Assembly: GCA_019914995.1 (NCBI GenBank)
Contig: CM034137.1
Location: forward strand, 5,607,155 to 5,671,154
Direction of reading: 5' to 3'
DNA: 64,000 nucleotides
Origin: Acanthochlamys bracteata
Lineage: Eukaryota; Streptophyta; Magnoliopsida; Pandanales; Velloziaceae
In this document: in pieces, positions 1 to 11,856 of the stretch
Position numbering within the stretch: the first letter of the stretch is position 1
Layout: each line of letters starts with the position of its first letter
Made by a program: the position numbers and the translations under genes
Notes under the pieces: generated by a model
Database searches by the model: none
Told to the model about the DNA's origin: nothing
Seen by the model: the letters and a program-made list of their open reading frames with translations, nothing else

Positions 1-1399
1 CAAAGAGGCACTTCTCACTATTATTGAGGTAAAAGCACCACCCCGATGTGTAGCTTTATCCACATTTTGTTTATGATATCCTATTAGAACCAATTTTAAT
101 CGACATCTTCTCTTAGGTGTTCATTCACGATCCTCTCTACAAGTGGGCTCTCTCTCCCCTGAAGGCTCTGCAGCGACAAAAGGTAGATTCACAGTTCTCA
201 TGCTACTTCACTTTTTTTCTGAAAGACATTTTCATGTTCTGCCTTGCACCAGCTTTGTGGATGATAAAATCAATTAGGGCAGTCAGCGGATGTTGAAATT
301 TGACTATAGTGGTCTCTGATGTTGTAACTACCTCATTATTTCACGATATTTAAATGAAGATTTTAGGCAGAATCATGTATTCATGCTAAAAGATGGTCTT
401 GAACTTCAATTGTCCAGGAAACTGATGATTCATCAGAATCTACCTGGGAGGACTCACAAGATGAATGGGAAGGAAATAAGGACGCTGCTCGTGCTATTTT
501 ACGAGTCAAACAAAAATTAGATGGATATGAAGAAGGTGAACTGAGAAGTGTGCAGGGTCAGGTAACCTTTTGAATTTGCGAATTTCAAGATTTAGAATGA
601 TAAAAAATATCTAGATGAGGGCTTATTAACATGAAAGCAACACACAGCCATGCACATGCACACATTAATCTGTGTTCTGCAGCCAGCCAAAAAGCAAGCA
701 ACTTCCTTACAAACTGAAATTGATCTTCAATTGTCTTATCAGTTTGGATTCTACCAGATAACTAATGCCCAGCAATAATCAGGTCGGATTTGGTACTTAA
801 TGACAGCCATGATACTACCCTTTCTGGTATCAGATAATTAATTGATCTTAAGCATAAAAATCTACTTCCCTATGCCAATTCTTGGTCTATGCCTTGAAGA
901 GTTTCTTTCCTTTGAGCGTATCCAAGTATGTACTAAGATGAATGTGAATGTATGTTTTTAATATCAGTATTAGACCTTAAACCCTTGATTTTGTGATGTC
1001 TTTGGTTAAACCTCACGTTTTTTGTTTCATTACATTAAAACTCGAACATAGTGATGTCTTTGAAACCACAGATCTAAACCTTCATAGACAATTTCTTAGA
1101 AAGGAGTTGTTCGAAAATATTTCCCAAAAATGGAGGAAAGAGATTACTGTGTCACTTCCCAAAAGGAAGCACTTCTGCATAAAGCAGCTTATATAATACA
1201 TAAAGCATTTGAACGAATAACTAATCTTATTTTGGTCGAACTTTTTATGCTATTGTATCTGCAGAACTTATATACATGAATTGGCACCATTGATTGTCAC
1301 ATGGAAATTTGGTTGCTATAGGTGCAGCAACTCGTACAAGATGCTATTGATGTGGATCGCTTGTGCCAAATGTTTCCTGGGTGGGCAGCTTGGTTATGA
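1..1399 (+). CDS. ATM: ATM Ser/Thr protein kinase, C-terminal end (last four exons, 5' partial)
   Basis: Exons 1-28, 117-182, 418-561 and 1322-1399 join in phase 0 with GT-AG introns and give the last 104 residues of an ATM-type PI3K-like kinase, a nuclear sensor of DNA double-strand breaks. Recognisable pieces are FIHDPLYKWALSPLKAL (end of the kinase lobe), an acidic linker DDSSESTWEDSQDEWEG, then ARAILRVKQKLDG and the FATC tail ending MFPGWAAWL followed by TGA. In the family the FATC tail closes the protein with a very similar FPGW-x-AW ending, so this is the true stop. The kinase catalytic loop and everything upstream lie left of the window. The last intron (562-1321) is about 760 bp and looks empty. 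A possible AATAAA poly(A) signal sits at about 1587. No break or frameshift is visible in the part present. Confidence 0.95.
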
Positions 1400-1592
1400 T
1401 GTTAAACTCGGTGCATATAACTCCCTGGATAAAGAAGTGTCTTTCTTCTACAAGCTGATGGAGTAGGATGCAGACATGGTGCACTAAACAGTTTCATCTG
1501 TTGGTGCATGCTCTTTTATAATTAGCTTTCAGTTTTTTTCCTTAATTTATTGTTACGTTGTATATATGTGTGTCATTTCTTTTGTCAATAAA

Positions 1593-2639
1593 AACTCAAC
1601 TTTTTCTCCGAATTTGCCTTAAAAGTTTACGTGACCTAACCACGTAATTGAGTTTAAAGCTTAAAGACTTCTCTAATTGTCTTTAAAGTGAACATATATA
1701 CACACGCAATTAAGATATATACATGCAATTAACTTCAAAGGCTTCTAGCACCGTTTTCAATACTTAAGTTTAAAGCTCAAATTAGTCGTTATATTTTTAA
1801 ATTTTGTTTCTTTCCATTGTATCCTGTTGAGATGTAAAGTTTGGTCCGGGCATTATTTATTCTCTGTTGGTCTGTATCTTTCCAATAATCTGCTCGCAAC
1901 CTCGAGAGCCGCACCCAATGGAAGGTTGCTGCGCCGAACGAGTAGCCGCATTTGAATTTCCGTTGGATCTTGTGTTTATTTTTTATTCAGGACTTGCTTT
2001 TTAGGAAGGGTGGAACATGGCTGTATTGGAGACAGGTGTGGCTAGGAGATTCCAAGGAAAATCTAAAGATCTGGGAGAAGAAATTCAAGGCGATACTAGC
2101 CATGCAAAACTAGGGGAGTTCACTTCTGATTCTACTTTCATCTTCTTTTGTTATTATGGGGTGTGCTTGGGAGTGATTTTAAAGTAAAGTTTTTTTTTAA
2201 ACAGAAATTATGTTTTTTTTTAATATCGAGCTCTAAATTTTTACCTAAAATAGTAATAAAAATAAGCAATAATAAGATTTTATTATGTAAATTTTTTTTA
2301 ATTTTGTAAAATATTATAAAAGATTTATTAGAAAACGTGAATTGGAAAAGTTGAAACGTGTTTTTCTAAAACTCTTTGTCAAACGCCCTAATATCTATTC
2401 TTTTGCTATTGAGGAAAATGTTGAATTTGAACTTGGGGAAGATTAAAAATTATTAGTTATTGATAAATTTTTAATTGTTAGTCCATCTTTCATTATTGAA
2501 TTATAATTCAAATTCTCTTCTTAGTACGACTTTTAAGACTAGAGTGAGTATTGAGTTTGTTCTATCTAATATGCTCGTTAATTAAGCTTACTTTGTTCCT
2601 GTAAATTTTACTATGTATAATTGAATTGATAAAATCATT
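1593..2639. other. Intergenic stretch downstream of ATM
   Basis: No supported gene. A 56-codon ATG-to-TAA frame on + at 2017-2187 has no recognisable motif and is probably chance. The rest is AT-rich; a MITE-like segment at 2158-2388 is listed separately. Confidence 0.5.
2158..2388. mobile_element. Candidate small MITE
   Basis: The ends are imperfectly inverted: GGGGTGTGCTTGGGAG on the left and, read from the right on the other strand, AGGGCGTTTGACAAAGAG, followed by runs rich in TTTTAAA. The 230-bp AT-rich body has no reading frame. No clear target-site duplication could be fixed, so this is a weak call. Confidence 0.35.
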
Positions 2640-3278
2640 TTGCTATTCTAGTAATGCAATTGAATATAGTTTATAGAGGACTTTGATTTCATAGTTTGTA
2701 ACGAGTGCTGACATCGATGATCATGTACTGCGAGGCTTAGAGTTGATGTTAGTAATTTCTATATTGTCTTATTTGTCTTTATTTTTAGAGATAGTTGAGA
2801 TATCGAGTTATCAAAAAGATGTTAAAAGTGCAAGAATAAAGAAAGAGCAACAAGAAAAAAAATCAAGTATATATTGTAAAAAGCAAGGGTAAAATAAGAG
2901 CCACAAAATTAGACCAATACTTGAGTAAACTTTGTTCTATTTTAAGTTAGAAGTGTTTTTGTAGTTCTTTTGAGTTTTGTTGACTTGTTAAGTTTGGAAT
3001 GCTCAACAATTATATGAACTTATGAATATTGAATTTCAAACTTAATAGTATATTGCACATGTTTTTTAAATGCGAGGTTCAATTGATTTAGATTATGCAG
3101 TGCATTTAAGAGAATTTGTAAGTGATGTTAATTTGATTATTATGATTGCAATATTCTTTAAAACTTTTAGTTAATTGAGCTATGCGTATAAATTTAGTTC
3201 TGTAGAGATGGTTTGTGGAATAAATCTGTGCATATAATTATTTTGCTAGATCACTAGCAAAAATCTAAACTTGGGGTT
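2640..3278 (+). repeat. Extra 3'-internal segment of the gypsy element, left of LTR 1
   Basis: This segment aligns by eye with 6660-7292. Shared anchors include GAGTGCTGACAT near 2704 and 6715, TTAGAGTTGAT, GATAGTTGAGATA and AATTTAGTTCT-like stretches, and both copies end in a purine-rich CTAAACTTGGGG/CTAAACTTGAGG just before an LTR start. It is therefore the 3' end of an internal region (with polypurine tract) of a second copy whose remainder is missing to the left. Confidence 0.7.
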
Positions 3279-4578
3279 TGATAAGCACATAATTCTATAT
3301 ATTGTTAATACTTTTTGCCATAATTTAAAATTTAATTACAAATAGCTAAATCTTGTTATTATTTTCAAATGCTAGGTAAAGAAGAATTAATTAGAGAAAA
3401 GAATAAAGTGAGCGCATGCATTAGAAAAAAACACTGTAATAATGTAATTATTAGCCCATTAGCATCAAGTTAGTTTAGTTACTTAGGCCATTAGCATTAA
3501 GTGGACCAAATAAGAGCATTAAAGAAAGTAAGAAATCAAACAAAAGGATGTAGACGCGAGGAGCGGTGAATCGATCCCTTCGGAAGAAAACCCTACAGTC
3601 GCAAGCTTCACCAATTAGTCTCTTTAGATCTAGGAATTTCTCTCTTCTTTTTTGAGTTTTCTCAGGGAGATTGAAAGCCTATCTAAGGGATTGGAGAGAT
3701 CCATAGAAATGAGAACTATGAGCAATGGAAACCATAGGACGGTATAGAGCACTACAAGAGCACAGATATAGAGCATGGGGAGCTAAAAAAAATCCATATT
3801 TGCTTTCTCTTAGCATATATTTAATTTAAACAATTGTATTATGTATAACTTTATAACGAGTAGCTAAATCCATTAAACTGAATTTAGGATGAGATCCTAA
3901 TAAAGTTGCTCTATTGTTTGAATATCATGTGACTTATGTATTACTGATTGACTATGAGTACTTAATCTTTATAAGAAAGATATTTAGGTATTAAAGTTAT
4001 ATGCCTAACCAATATTAGTTTTGATATTTTAATTATTTTATTAATTGTGTTTTGGGAGGACCAATTGAAGCATGATTTACGAATCATATAATTAATAATT
4101 GTAGTTAGTATTTACTAAATCAATATGAACGCATTTGCATGATTTATGATTTCGTAAGAATGATGAATTTTTAGTCATTTTTAAATAAAGAGTTAGTTGA
4201 TAATGCTACAAATATGTGATCTCAGACTAGGCCGAAGTTAATTTATAATTAGAAATCGTATCTAAAAATTGAATCGAATTGTTGGGTAAAAAATCTTCAC
4301 AATCATCATTACTATTATTTTAATTATTTAAGAACTAGATAAAGGAATTAGTGGCGGATTCTAATTTTTCAATTATTATTATATCTGTTTTCACAATTCG
4401 TATTTTATTTTGTTTTTTTAGTTTTCATACACTTTTGATTAGGTTTCATAAAAATACAATTTTTGATAGTTTAGATTGAATTAGAGTTACCAATAATATC
4501 TGTAAAATATTACACTTTTTAGAATAAACTAAGATAAATCTCTAAGTTGTATGTACTTGAGTGATTTTGTCTTCATCA
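3279..4578 (+). repeat. LTR 1 of a decayed Ty3/gypsy (Athila/Tat-like) element
   Basis: It starts TGATAAGCACATAATT and ends CTTCATCA (TG...CA). It aligns through most of its length with 7293-8630: shared blocks around TTGTTAATAC, GCATCAAGT, AGAGCATTAAAG, AGGATGAGATCCTAATAAAG and CACAATTTTTGATAGTTTA. It is preceded by a polypurine-like CTAAACTTGGGG and followed 7 bp later by a primer-binding site, so it can serve as a 3' LTR to its left and a 5' LTR to its right. The two LTRs are clearly diverged, so the insertion is old. Confidence 0.8.
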
Positions 4579-4585
4579 TATTTTT

Positions 4586-4605
4586 GGCGTCGTTGTAGGG
4601 GATTG
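4586..4605 (+). other. Primer-binding site of the gypsy element
   Basis: TGGCGTCGTTGTAGGGGATT follows LTR 1 closely. In Athila/Tat-type plant gypsy elements the corresponding site reads close to TGGCGCCGTTGCCGGGGA. The copy here has several CG-loss changes, as expected for an old methylated element. Confidence 0.75.
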
Positions 4606-5049
4606 TTTTGTTTGAGTTTGACCAAATCTAGCTTTAGTTAAATTCATTTAGGTCATTAGAGATTTAGCATTTGTTCTATATTATCTTCTTTTGTATTTCT
4701 CATTCACTTTGCATTTAGTTCGGAGCATCTTAACTTTATTTTATTTTTGTAGATGCATCATTGCATGATAACTCCCTCTCAAGATCAATCATCTCCTGAA
4801 TATAATCCTTAACTTGAGACAGAGGTTGGAAAAATTAGACATCAGCATAGAAATCAAATAGAACTAAAGATATGGCTATTATACCGAATAAAATAATGAA
4901 AGATTTTGGCATCTCTACAATTTCTGTATCTCCTTCTATATATACTTCTTCTTAAGCTAGTAGGAATTATGAACCGAGAATTATTCACTATAGTATGATG
5001 CCTTATTTTCATGTTTTGTTGATGAGGATTCAATCAAAGAAATTTTTAA

Positions 5050-5700
5050 TATGTTTTAAATAATGAGCCTTTGATAGATGGAGTTATTGAAGAATATTTT
5101 CATATAAAAAAATTTTCCTACACCCTAAAGGATAATTTCAAGATACAATTACAATCACTTAGACCTAGATCACTTACTAGTTGGACTAATTTTCAAAATG
5201 AGTTCTAAGAGAAATTCTTTTCAACTCAAAATATCGAAGCATTAAAAGATAAAATTATGCAATTTACACAATAATCAGATGAGTCATTTTTAGAGGTGTG
5301 GGAACGATCTAATAACTTGTTAATTTAATGGTTTGTCTATTTTAGGTTTGATAGCATAGGCACTAACTATTTTTAGTAAGACTGTTGTAAATAATTATGA
5401 AGTAGGATCTATTAGAAATAAGACGTTGACATTTTATTTGAGAGTTTAGTTATTGATACAAATATAGATCCACGAAGAAGACGAGTTTGAACATATGAGG
5501 TACATGGTGCTAACGATTTATACTTTTAAAGCACGAGTGAACACTATTGCGTACAAATTGGATGCTTTGCTAGCTATGAATAAAAAACTCACAACACAAG
5601 AGTATGTGATATTTGTGATATATCATATTATGTATTGTCCATTAGGAGTAGATTTTTTAAAGTTTGCTTAAGAATAAGCAAATATGGTAAGTTTCTGTAA
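5050..5700 (+). pseudogene. gag remnant of the gypsy element, many stops
   Basis: Fragments of a retrotransposon capsid (gag) frame are readable in pieces, separated by stop codons and frame changes. One piece reads LKDNFKIQLQSLRPRSLTSW, matching the plant gypsy gag pattern of an L-D-A-x-x-W-L-x-S-L-like helix followed by S-I-x-T-W. Shortly after comes a K-F-F-like stretch, and near 5260-5330 a DESFLEVWERSNNL piece. No intact open frame exceeds a few dozen codons, so no functional gag can be made from this copy. The upstream part (4744-5050) begins near ATGCATCATTGC and is even more decayed. Confidence 0.65.
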
Positions 5701-6227
5701 CACACTCTAGAACTGAACCATATTTAATTGCTTGCAATCCTGTATAGAGGAACCAACCCAACTTTTCACAAAACAACCAATGCCAACCTTCCCCTCAACC
5801 AAAGCCATCAACTTTATTAGAGAATTCGGTAAGACAAATAACCACTAGTCACAGATGCTTGAAGCCCATATACGTCAAATTGCATAATTCTTAAATCAAA
5901 GAGAATCTGATAAATTTCTTAATCAATTGATATTAATCTAAGAAATATTGAAGATACAAAAGCTATTTATTTGAGATTAGGTAATGTGATTAAGGATGAT
6001 GATAAAACTAAGTTTACTAACAAATTTGTGGTTGTAGATGATGAGGAGCAAGATGTAGATAAATGTGGAAGCAAAGGAAAAGTAAGAATGTCAGATGAAT
6101 AACTATTGCATGCTGATCAAAATAAGGCACCAGATCACTATATCCCTCCTATTCATGAAGCAAAACAAACAGGATAAAATTTTTAAGAAATTTATGATGT
6201 ATTAAGAAAAGTAGAAATTAGCGTTCT

Positions 6228-6660
6228 TTGCACCTAATTCCAGCTTATGAAAAATTCATCAAATTCTTAAAAAGTTACAAAATAAAGCTTGCACCCGACG
6301 AACAAGTCAAGCCAAATAAGAATGTAAGTGCTGTGTTGAAAATAAAGCTTCCACCTAAGCTTGATGATCTAGATAGTTTTGTAATTTCTATTAGTATTGG
6401 TACCAAGAGGCTTAGGCGTGCTATGTTAGACGTAGGAGTAAGCATTAACTTGATGCCCTATTCTATATATAAATAGTTTGGTTTGGAAGGAATGAATAGA
6501 ACCACCGCATACCTCTAGCTTACCCAATCACCCTATATGGTATCATAAAGATATTATTGAAATATTTTATTTAAAGTTGACAAATTAATTCTTCCTCTAT
6601 ATTTTATTGTTATAGACTTGGATAAACATTCACAAAGTGACAATGAGGCTCCTATTCTCC
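6228..6660 (+). pseudogene. Aspartic-protease remnant of the gypsy pol frame
   Basis: An open stretch of 82 codons (6228-6476) reads through KIKLPPKLDDLDSF and the protease active-site region AMLDVGVSINLMPYSIY. In Athila/Tat elements this region reads LCDLGASINLMP; the catalytic D is kept but the following G-A-S is G-V-S. After the stop at 6474 the homology continues in pieces as VDKLILPLYFIVIDLDKHS. It breaks off near 6660, where the typical protease-to-reverse-transcriptase sequence should follow but the 3'-internal segment begins instead. RT, RNase H and integrase are absent, so the copy is a non-autonomous deletion derivative. Confidence 0.75.
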
Positions 6661-7292
6661 TATAGTATAATTGAATACACTTTATAAAGGATATTAATTT
6701 TATAGTCTGTACTGAGTGCTGACATTTATTACTATGCAATGCGAAATTTAGAGTTGATCTTATTTGTTTCTTTGTGTTGTCTTGTCTATCTTCATTTTTT
6801 AAGGATAGTTGAGATACCGAGTTAATAAAAAGTCATTGGAAGTGCAAGGACAAAAAAAAAAAAGCTCGAGTATACCTTGTAAAAATTAAGAGTAAAAAAA
6901 TAAAAATAAAAAGAGCGGTAAAATTAAGTCAATGCTCAAGTATACGTTGTTCTTTTTTAAGTTAAAAGGAATTTTTATTTCTTTGTGTTTTGATGACTTT
7001 CTAAATTTGAAACTCTAAAAATTGTATGAACATATGAACATTGAATTCTAAACTTCGTTCTAGTATGGGTTCTTTGAATGCGAGGTTGAGTTGATCTGAT
7101 TGTTATACAATGCATTTAAGTGAGTTTGTAAGTCATGTTAATTTGATTATTACGTTTGAAATATTCTTTAAGACTTTTAGTTAATTTAGCTATGCATAAA
7201 AATTGAGTTCTATGAGGATGGTTTGTGAGATAAATCTACGTGCATTTAATTGTTATGCTAGAAGACTAGCATAACTCTAAACTTGAGGTATT
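6660..7292 (+). repeat. 3'-internal segment and polypurine tract of the gypsy element
   Basis: This is the counterpart of 2640-3278 (see that entry). It starts directly after the truncated protease and ends with CTCTAAACTTGAGGTATT, the polypurine-like site before LTR 2. Short A-rich runs lie at 6845-6930. No reading frame. Confidence 0.65.
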
Positions 7293-8630
7293 TGATAAGC
7301 ACATAATTTTATATATTGTTAATACATTTTGCCATAATTTCAATATTTAATTTTATGCAAATAAGCTAAATAGTTTTATTAATTTTTAAATGCTAGGTAA
7401 AGATGAATTACTTGGAGAAAAGAAGAAAGTGACGCATTTATTTAAAAGAAACACTACAGTAATGAGATGATTTGTAATTAGTGGCCGATTAGCATCAAGT
7501 TATCTTAGTTACTTAGGCCATTAAGCATTAAGTGAGCCAAATTAGAGCATTAAAGGAAAAAGAATTCAAACAAAAGGGCGTAGACACAAGGAGCTTACGG
7601 TGAATCAACACCTAACAGGCAAACCCTACTACCGCAAGCTTCCCCGATTGGAGTCTTTCGATCTAGAAACTCCTCTCTTCTTCTATGAGCTTTTTCAAGA
7701 GAGTCAAAGCCTATCTAAGGGATTGGAGAAATCTAGAAAAAGGAGAACTATGAGTAATGGAAAACCAGAGGGAGGTATAGAGCACTTCAAGAGCACAAAT
7801 AGAGCAATTGAGAAGCTAATAAAAATTCAAATTTGCTTCCTCTTATCTCATGTTTAATTCATACAATTATATTGTGTATAATTTTATCTTGAATAACTGA
7901 ATCCTTTGAACTAGATTTAGGATGAGATCCTAATAAAGTTGCTTTATTTCTCGAATATTATGTGATGTATGGTTTGTTGATTTGAATGAATAGTTAATAC
8001 TTGTACGGAAAAAGATATTTAGATATTAAAGTTATATATTTGATCAACATTAGTTTTGTATCTTAATTATTTTATTAATTGTGTTTCGGGGGAACCAATT
8101 GAAGCATTATTTATGAATCACACATAACTATAGTTAGTATTTACTAAACGAGAGTAAATGCATTTGTACGATTAATGATTTTATAAGGCTTAATGAACTT
8201 TTAGCAATTTCTAAACAAGAGAGTTGAATAACGATAGAGATAGGTGATTTTAAACTAAACCAAAATTAAAATTATAATTAAAAATCGTGCCTAAGAATTG
8301 AACTAAGTTGTTATGTAAAAAAAATTTTCAATCATCATTATCTATTATTATATTTATTTAAAAATTACATAAAGAAATTAGTGGTAGATTCTAAAATACC
8401 GATAATTTTTATCCTTGTTCTCACAATACGTACTTGATTTCACTTTTTTAGCTTTCGTATACTTTCATTTAATTTTCATGAAAACACAATTTTTGATAGT
8501 TTAATTTAGATTAGAGTTAGCAACAATCTTTGTAAAATAAACTCATTATCTGTTTTACGCTAAACGATAATCATACATTATGTGATCAACTAGGATAGAA
8601 TCTTTGAGTACTTGCGTAATTTTTTCTTCA
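7293..8630 (+). repeat. LTR 2 (3' LTR) of the gypsy element
   Basis: It starts TGATAAGCACATAATTTT and ends near TTTTTTCTTCA, aligned to LTR 1 along its length. An 85-codon frame at 7600-7857 is chance within the LTR. Several LTR 1/LTR 2 differences are short indels. No flanking 5-bp target duplication could be fixed, because the composite has no clean left end. Confidence 0.8.
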
Positions 8631-9440
8631 TTGAACGCACTAACTCGTGAAATCATAAACTTTGTCAGGAAGATTTTGCATAAGCATGCCGTCAAAAGGA
8701 GCTTTGTTTTAGCCCCTTAGAGGTAGTAGTGTGTTCTTTAGTTCCTCATGGATAGTGAGATCTTTTACCTTTTTTCTTGTAACACCAAAACCTCATGGCA
8801 TGGTCGAAGATTCATACACTGCTTGTAGAACATCCATGCACAAGTTAACTATAATATGGTAGACTCTTGGCCAAATACAAATTGAAGGCAAACTAGCAGT
8901 ATTTGATGTCAGCAATGTCATTCCGCAGTCCTTACTTAGGATCGATATCCGACCGCACAACAAACTGTCTATTAGGAAGATCGTGCCGCTTGAGGTAATT
9001 GAGAAATCAACCCAAATGTGTATCATCTAAGGTTTCCGAATCACATTTGCACCGCCATCTTGTTTAATCCAAGCATGTGATTCTATTTCATCGTGATTAT
9101 TCCTATGATTCAGCTGTTACAATTCATAATGACACGAACCGCGTAACTACTCTAATACTATACAACTAAAGAACTAAAGATAAAATTAGACTAAAATAAC
9201 TAATTCAATTCTTCTTTCATGCTCTTTAATGAATACAAGCACTTTTATTTATAGCTAAAATTTATAATAAAAGTTCTAACTCTACTAAGGTTTTGACTTC
9301 AACCCAATCTTGACACTTAACACTATCACTTACCATACAAGATAGAGTCTTCTTTCATAGAAATTTATTTTTACATAGAATTCTTAACTATATAAGAAAA
9401 TTTTAATTTTTTACTAAAACTCAAACACTTCTTTAAAATT
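8631..9440. other. Unassigned stretch between gypsy remnants
   Basis: A 77-codon frame on the minus strand (8793-9026) and fragments on the plus strand show no motif I recognise. The sequence around 8790-9050 is less AT-rich than its surroundings and may be a further piece of a decayed element. 9150-9440 is plain AT-rich DNA. Confidence 0.4.
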
Positions 9441-9447
9441 TAAACTA

Positions 9448-10060
9448 CTAACTTTTTAAGATAAAATACGGGCCTTGGATAGCTTGATGCCCGTGGTGTA
9501 ATATTCCCTCCCTCCCGAGAACTAACCTTGCCCTCAAGGTTGATGGAATCGATGTCTTAGAAATTTGAATTCGACCAAACCACCAAAATAAATATTTGGA
9601 ACATATTAGCAAGCATTGTCGAATAAACAATACAAGTTGAGATTTCTTCATTATACTGTCCAACCCACGGATAGTGGAATTAATTATAGAAGAAAATATC
9701 TGTTTAAAATTAACAATCACGGTAAAATCAATATGCTTCACCTCAATCAGTGGCTCAATTTGCTATTTTTAGCAACCTATTGTAAGGGCACTTCTTTAGT
9801 GTTCAATATCAAAAGACATTACTGCTTTGGTGGGTCCTGCTTAATAAAGAATTTTCGAAGTTCTATGACATCGTCTCGTATCTTCTTTTGAAGTTTTGTC
9901 ATACCATCTTGTATCTCTTTCAGGCATGCATATATTTCATTGAATTGAGACTCAAATAACTGCTTATGCACATCAAACTTACCTTGAGATTGAGGCGTAT
10001 CACAATATTGATGCTGTTGTCTTGATATTCTTATTGCATAATATGAATACTAATCATATG
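9448..10060 (-). pseudogene. Vestige of another gypsy-like polyprotein, minus strand
   Basis: Read on the minus strand, about 9560 downward gives NLEGKVSSREGGNITPRA and then a stop. This resembles the last residues of many plant chromovirus (Ty3/gypsy) polyproteins, where N-L-E-D-K is followed by a G-G-G-N-x-T-P-like tail. Further upstream on the same strand (about 9830-10000) a short helical frame includes the pieces DVHKQLFESQFNEIYACLK and TKLQKKIRDDVIELRKFF, preceded by a Q/Y-rich segment. I do not recognise this second part with certainty; it may be gag-like. Stops and frame changes separate the pieces and no LTR is evident. Confidence 0.4.
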
Positions 10061-11856
10061 ACTGATAGGATTGCTGATAAACATCATATATAAAAAAATT
10101 TATTTAAAATTATATATATAGTTAACATTAAGTTGAATTAATATAAAAAATTCATCTAAAGTTATATTAATGAAGTTAATCTAAAATTATATTTACATAA
10201 TTTCAAAAAGGTATTTATCTCTTTTATTAAGTATTTATCTTTATTACTCATTCATTTTATCTTCTATCCAAACAGAGTAAAGTTTTTAATCTTACTCATA
10301 TATCCAAGCTCGGTAATATTAAATGACTACTCTCACTTGCTTTGATCTTCAACTTTGTCTTACTTTTAATCTCATTCCAAAACACTCCGTAAGGAGGAGC
10401 TTCCCTTATGTGAAGTATATCTTATTTGAGATTATTTAGAACGTATAAATCAATAACTATTAGTTACTTTGTCATCATCAAGAATGAGGGACTATTAGAA
10501 TCTCAATGTTGATTGTAATGATAATAAGAATTAAGACTTATAGTTTATGAATTGGGATAAACTAATAGTTTGAATTAAATTATGCAGATTAGATGAAGAA
10601 TCATCACATATGTAGTAGATAAATAAGCAGCTATTTATGAACTACGGTCACGTTTGGTTAAAATTAGATATTCTATCTAGAAATTGTTGTTTATATGTTT
10701 GCTAAAAAATAACTGTTGAGTTTTTCATTAAAAAATTGTTTTTTTCTTAGTTCTGTTAGAATAAATTTTACTCTTTAGAGTTTTTTCATAAAAAGATTAA
10801 AAATATATTTAGCAAAGCTTGTGCTTATAAGTGAATAATATATATATAATGACTAAAAATACTCTTAACTATATAAATAATGATGTATTATTAAATTTAC
10901 AAATCTATTTTTATATATTATTTATTTCTTAAATTAATATTTATAATAATAAATTATTTTCTTATATTAGTATTTATAAATTTATTAATAAATATTATTA
11001 TTATAAATTATGATTAATTATAGTTATAGTTTCAATTACTTTTAAATATATAATTATTATATGTAATAATGAATAAAGATTAATAGGTTGTCAGGAATGA
11101 ATAAATAATATAGTCATATATTTCAACAAATTCAAACCAATACGCTTGCCAGAGAATAATAGTGCTTAGTTTGCTAGAGAATAAAAGAAGAGCGCATCCT
11201 TTTGTATTTGAGAAATATAACACATGAAATTGGGACAAGTAAGCTTGCATTCAACATCCAACTCTCCCGGTATAAAATGGTCTCAACAAAAGTTTATGTT
11301 CGATAACAAATACAGTCATACATTCAAGTATGATATCCAACTCTCTCTTTAATTGATTACAAACAATAATATATCTCTTTCCTAGCTACAATCAAATAAA
11401 AAATAACATAATTGTTATATGATTGGATCCCAAACATCCCTAAAATACTACAATACTATCATGCTTCCTTCGAAAGGCTAGCTTATCGTATGGCATCCTG
11501 TAAGAATTCCATCTAATGTTGGATGCTTCACGGACCCAAGTATTGAAATAACATAGCTCCTGCATAGCTTAAACAGAGAAGTATGATATGACCAAGTGCC
11601 AGTTTGATATGCTCCAGTTCTCTTAACTTGCACTTTGTCCATGATAATAACAAGGGAGACACCTTTCATGGATAAGAAAAACCTGCTTGCACTACAAAAT
11701 ATAGTACATACCTCAGTGAAATTATAGTACACATCAAATTAGCTTAGTAGCCAAACCACCAAACTTTGAAAGCATTAGAACTGCTTGCACTGCAAATCTT
11801 TGAACTATCAACTAAAAGCATATGTACTATCCAACTTTTCCAAACTTCTAGACTAC
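10061..11856. other. AT-rich intergenic DNA, no gene seen
   Basis: 10670-11150 is extremely AT-rich with poly-T and TATA runs. The left edge (GTCACGTTTGGTTAAA at about 10646) and right edge (CCCAAACATCCCTAAAAT at about 11427) have loosely complementary G-T-TTGG-type ends like a MITE, but this is too weak to call. A minus frame at 11478-11732 has no recognisable motif. Confidence 0.4.

Noticed and set aside
7600..7857. 85-residue frame in LTR 2
   Set aside because: It lies wholly within the LTR; the equivalent stretch of LTR 1 is interrupted, and no domain is recognised.
10646..11445. Possible large MITE with GTTTGG-type ends
   Set aside because: The ends match only weakly and no target duplication is visible.
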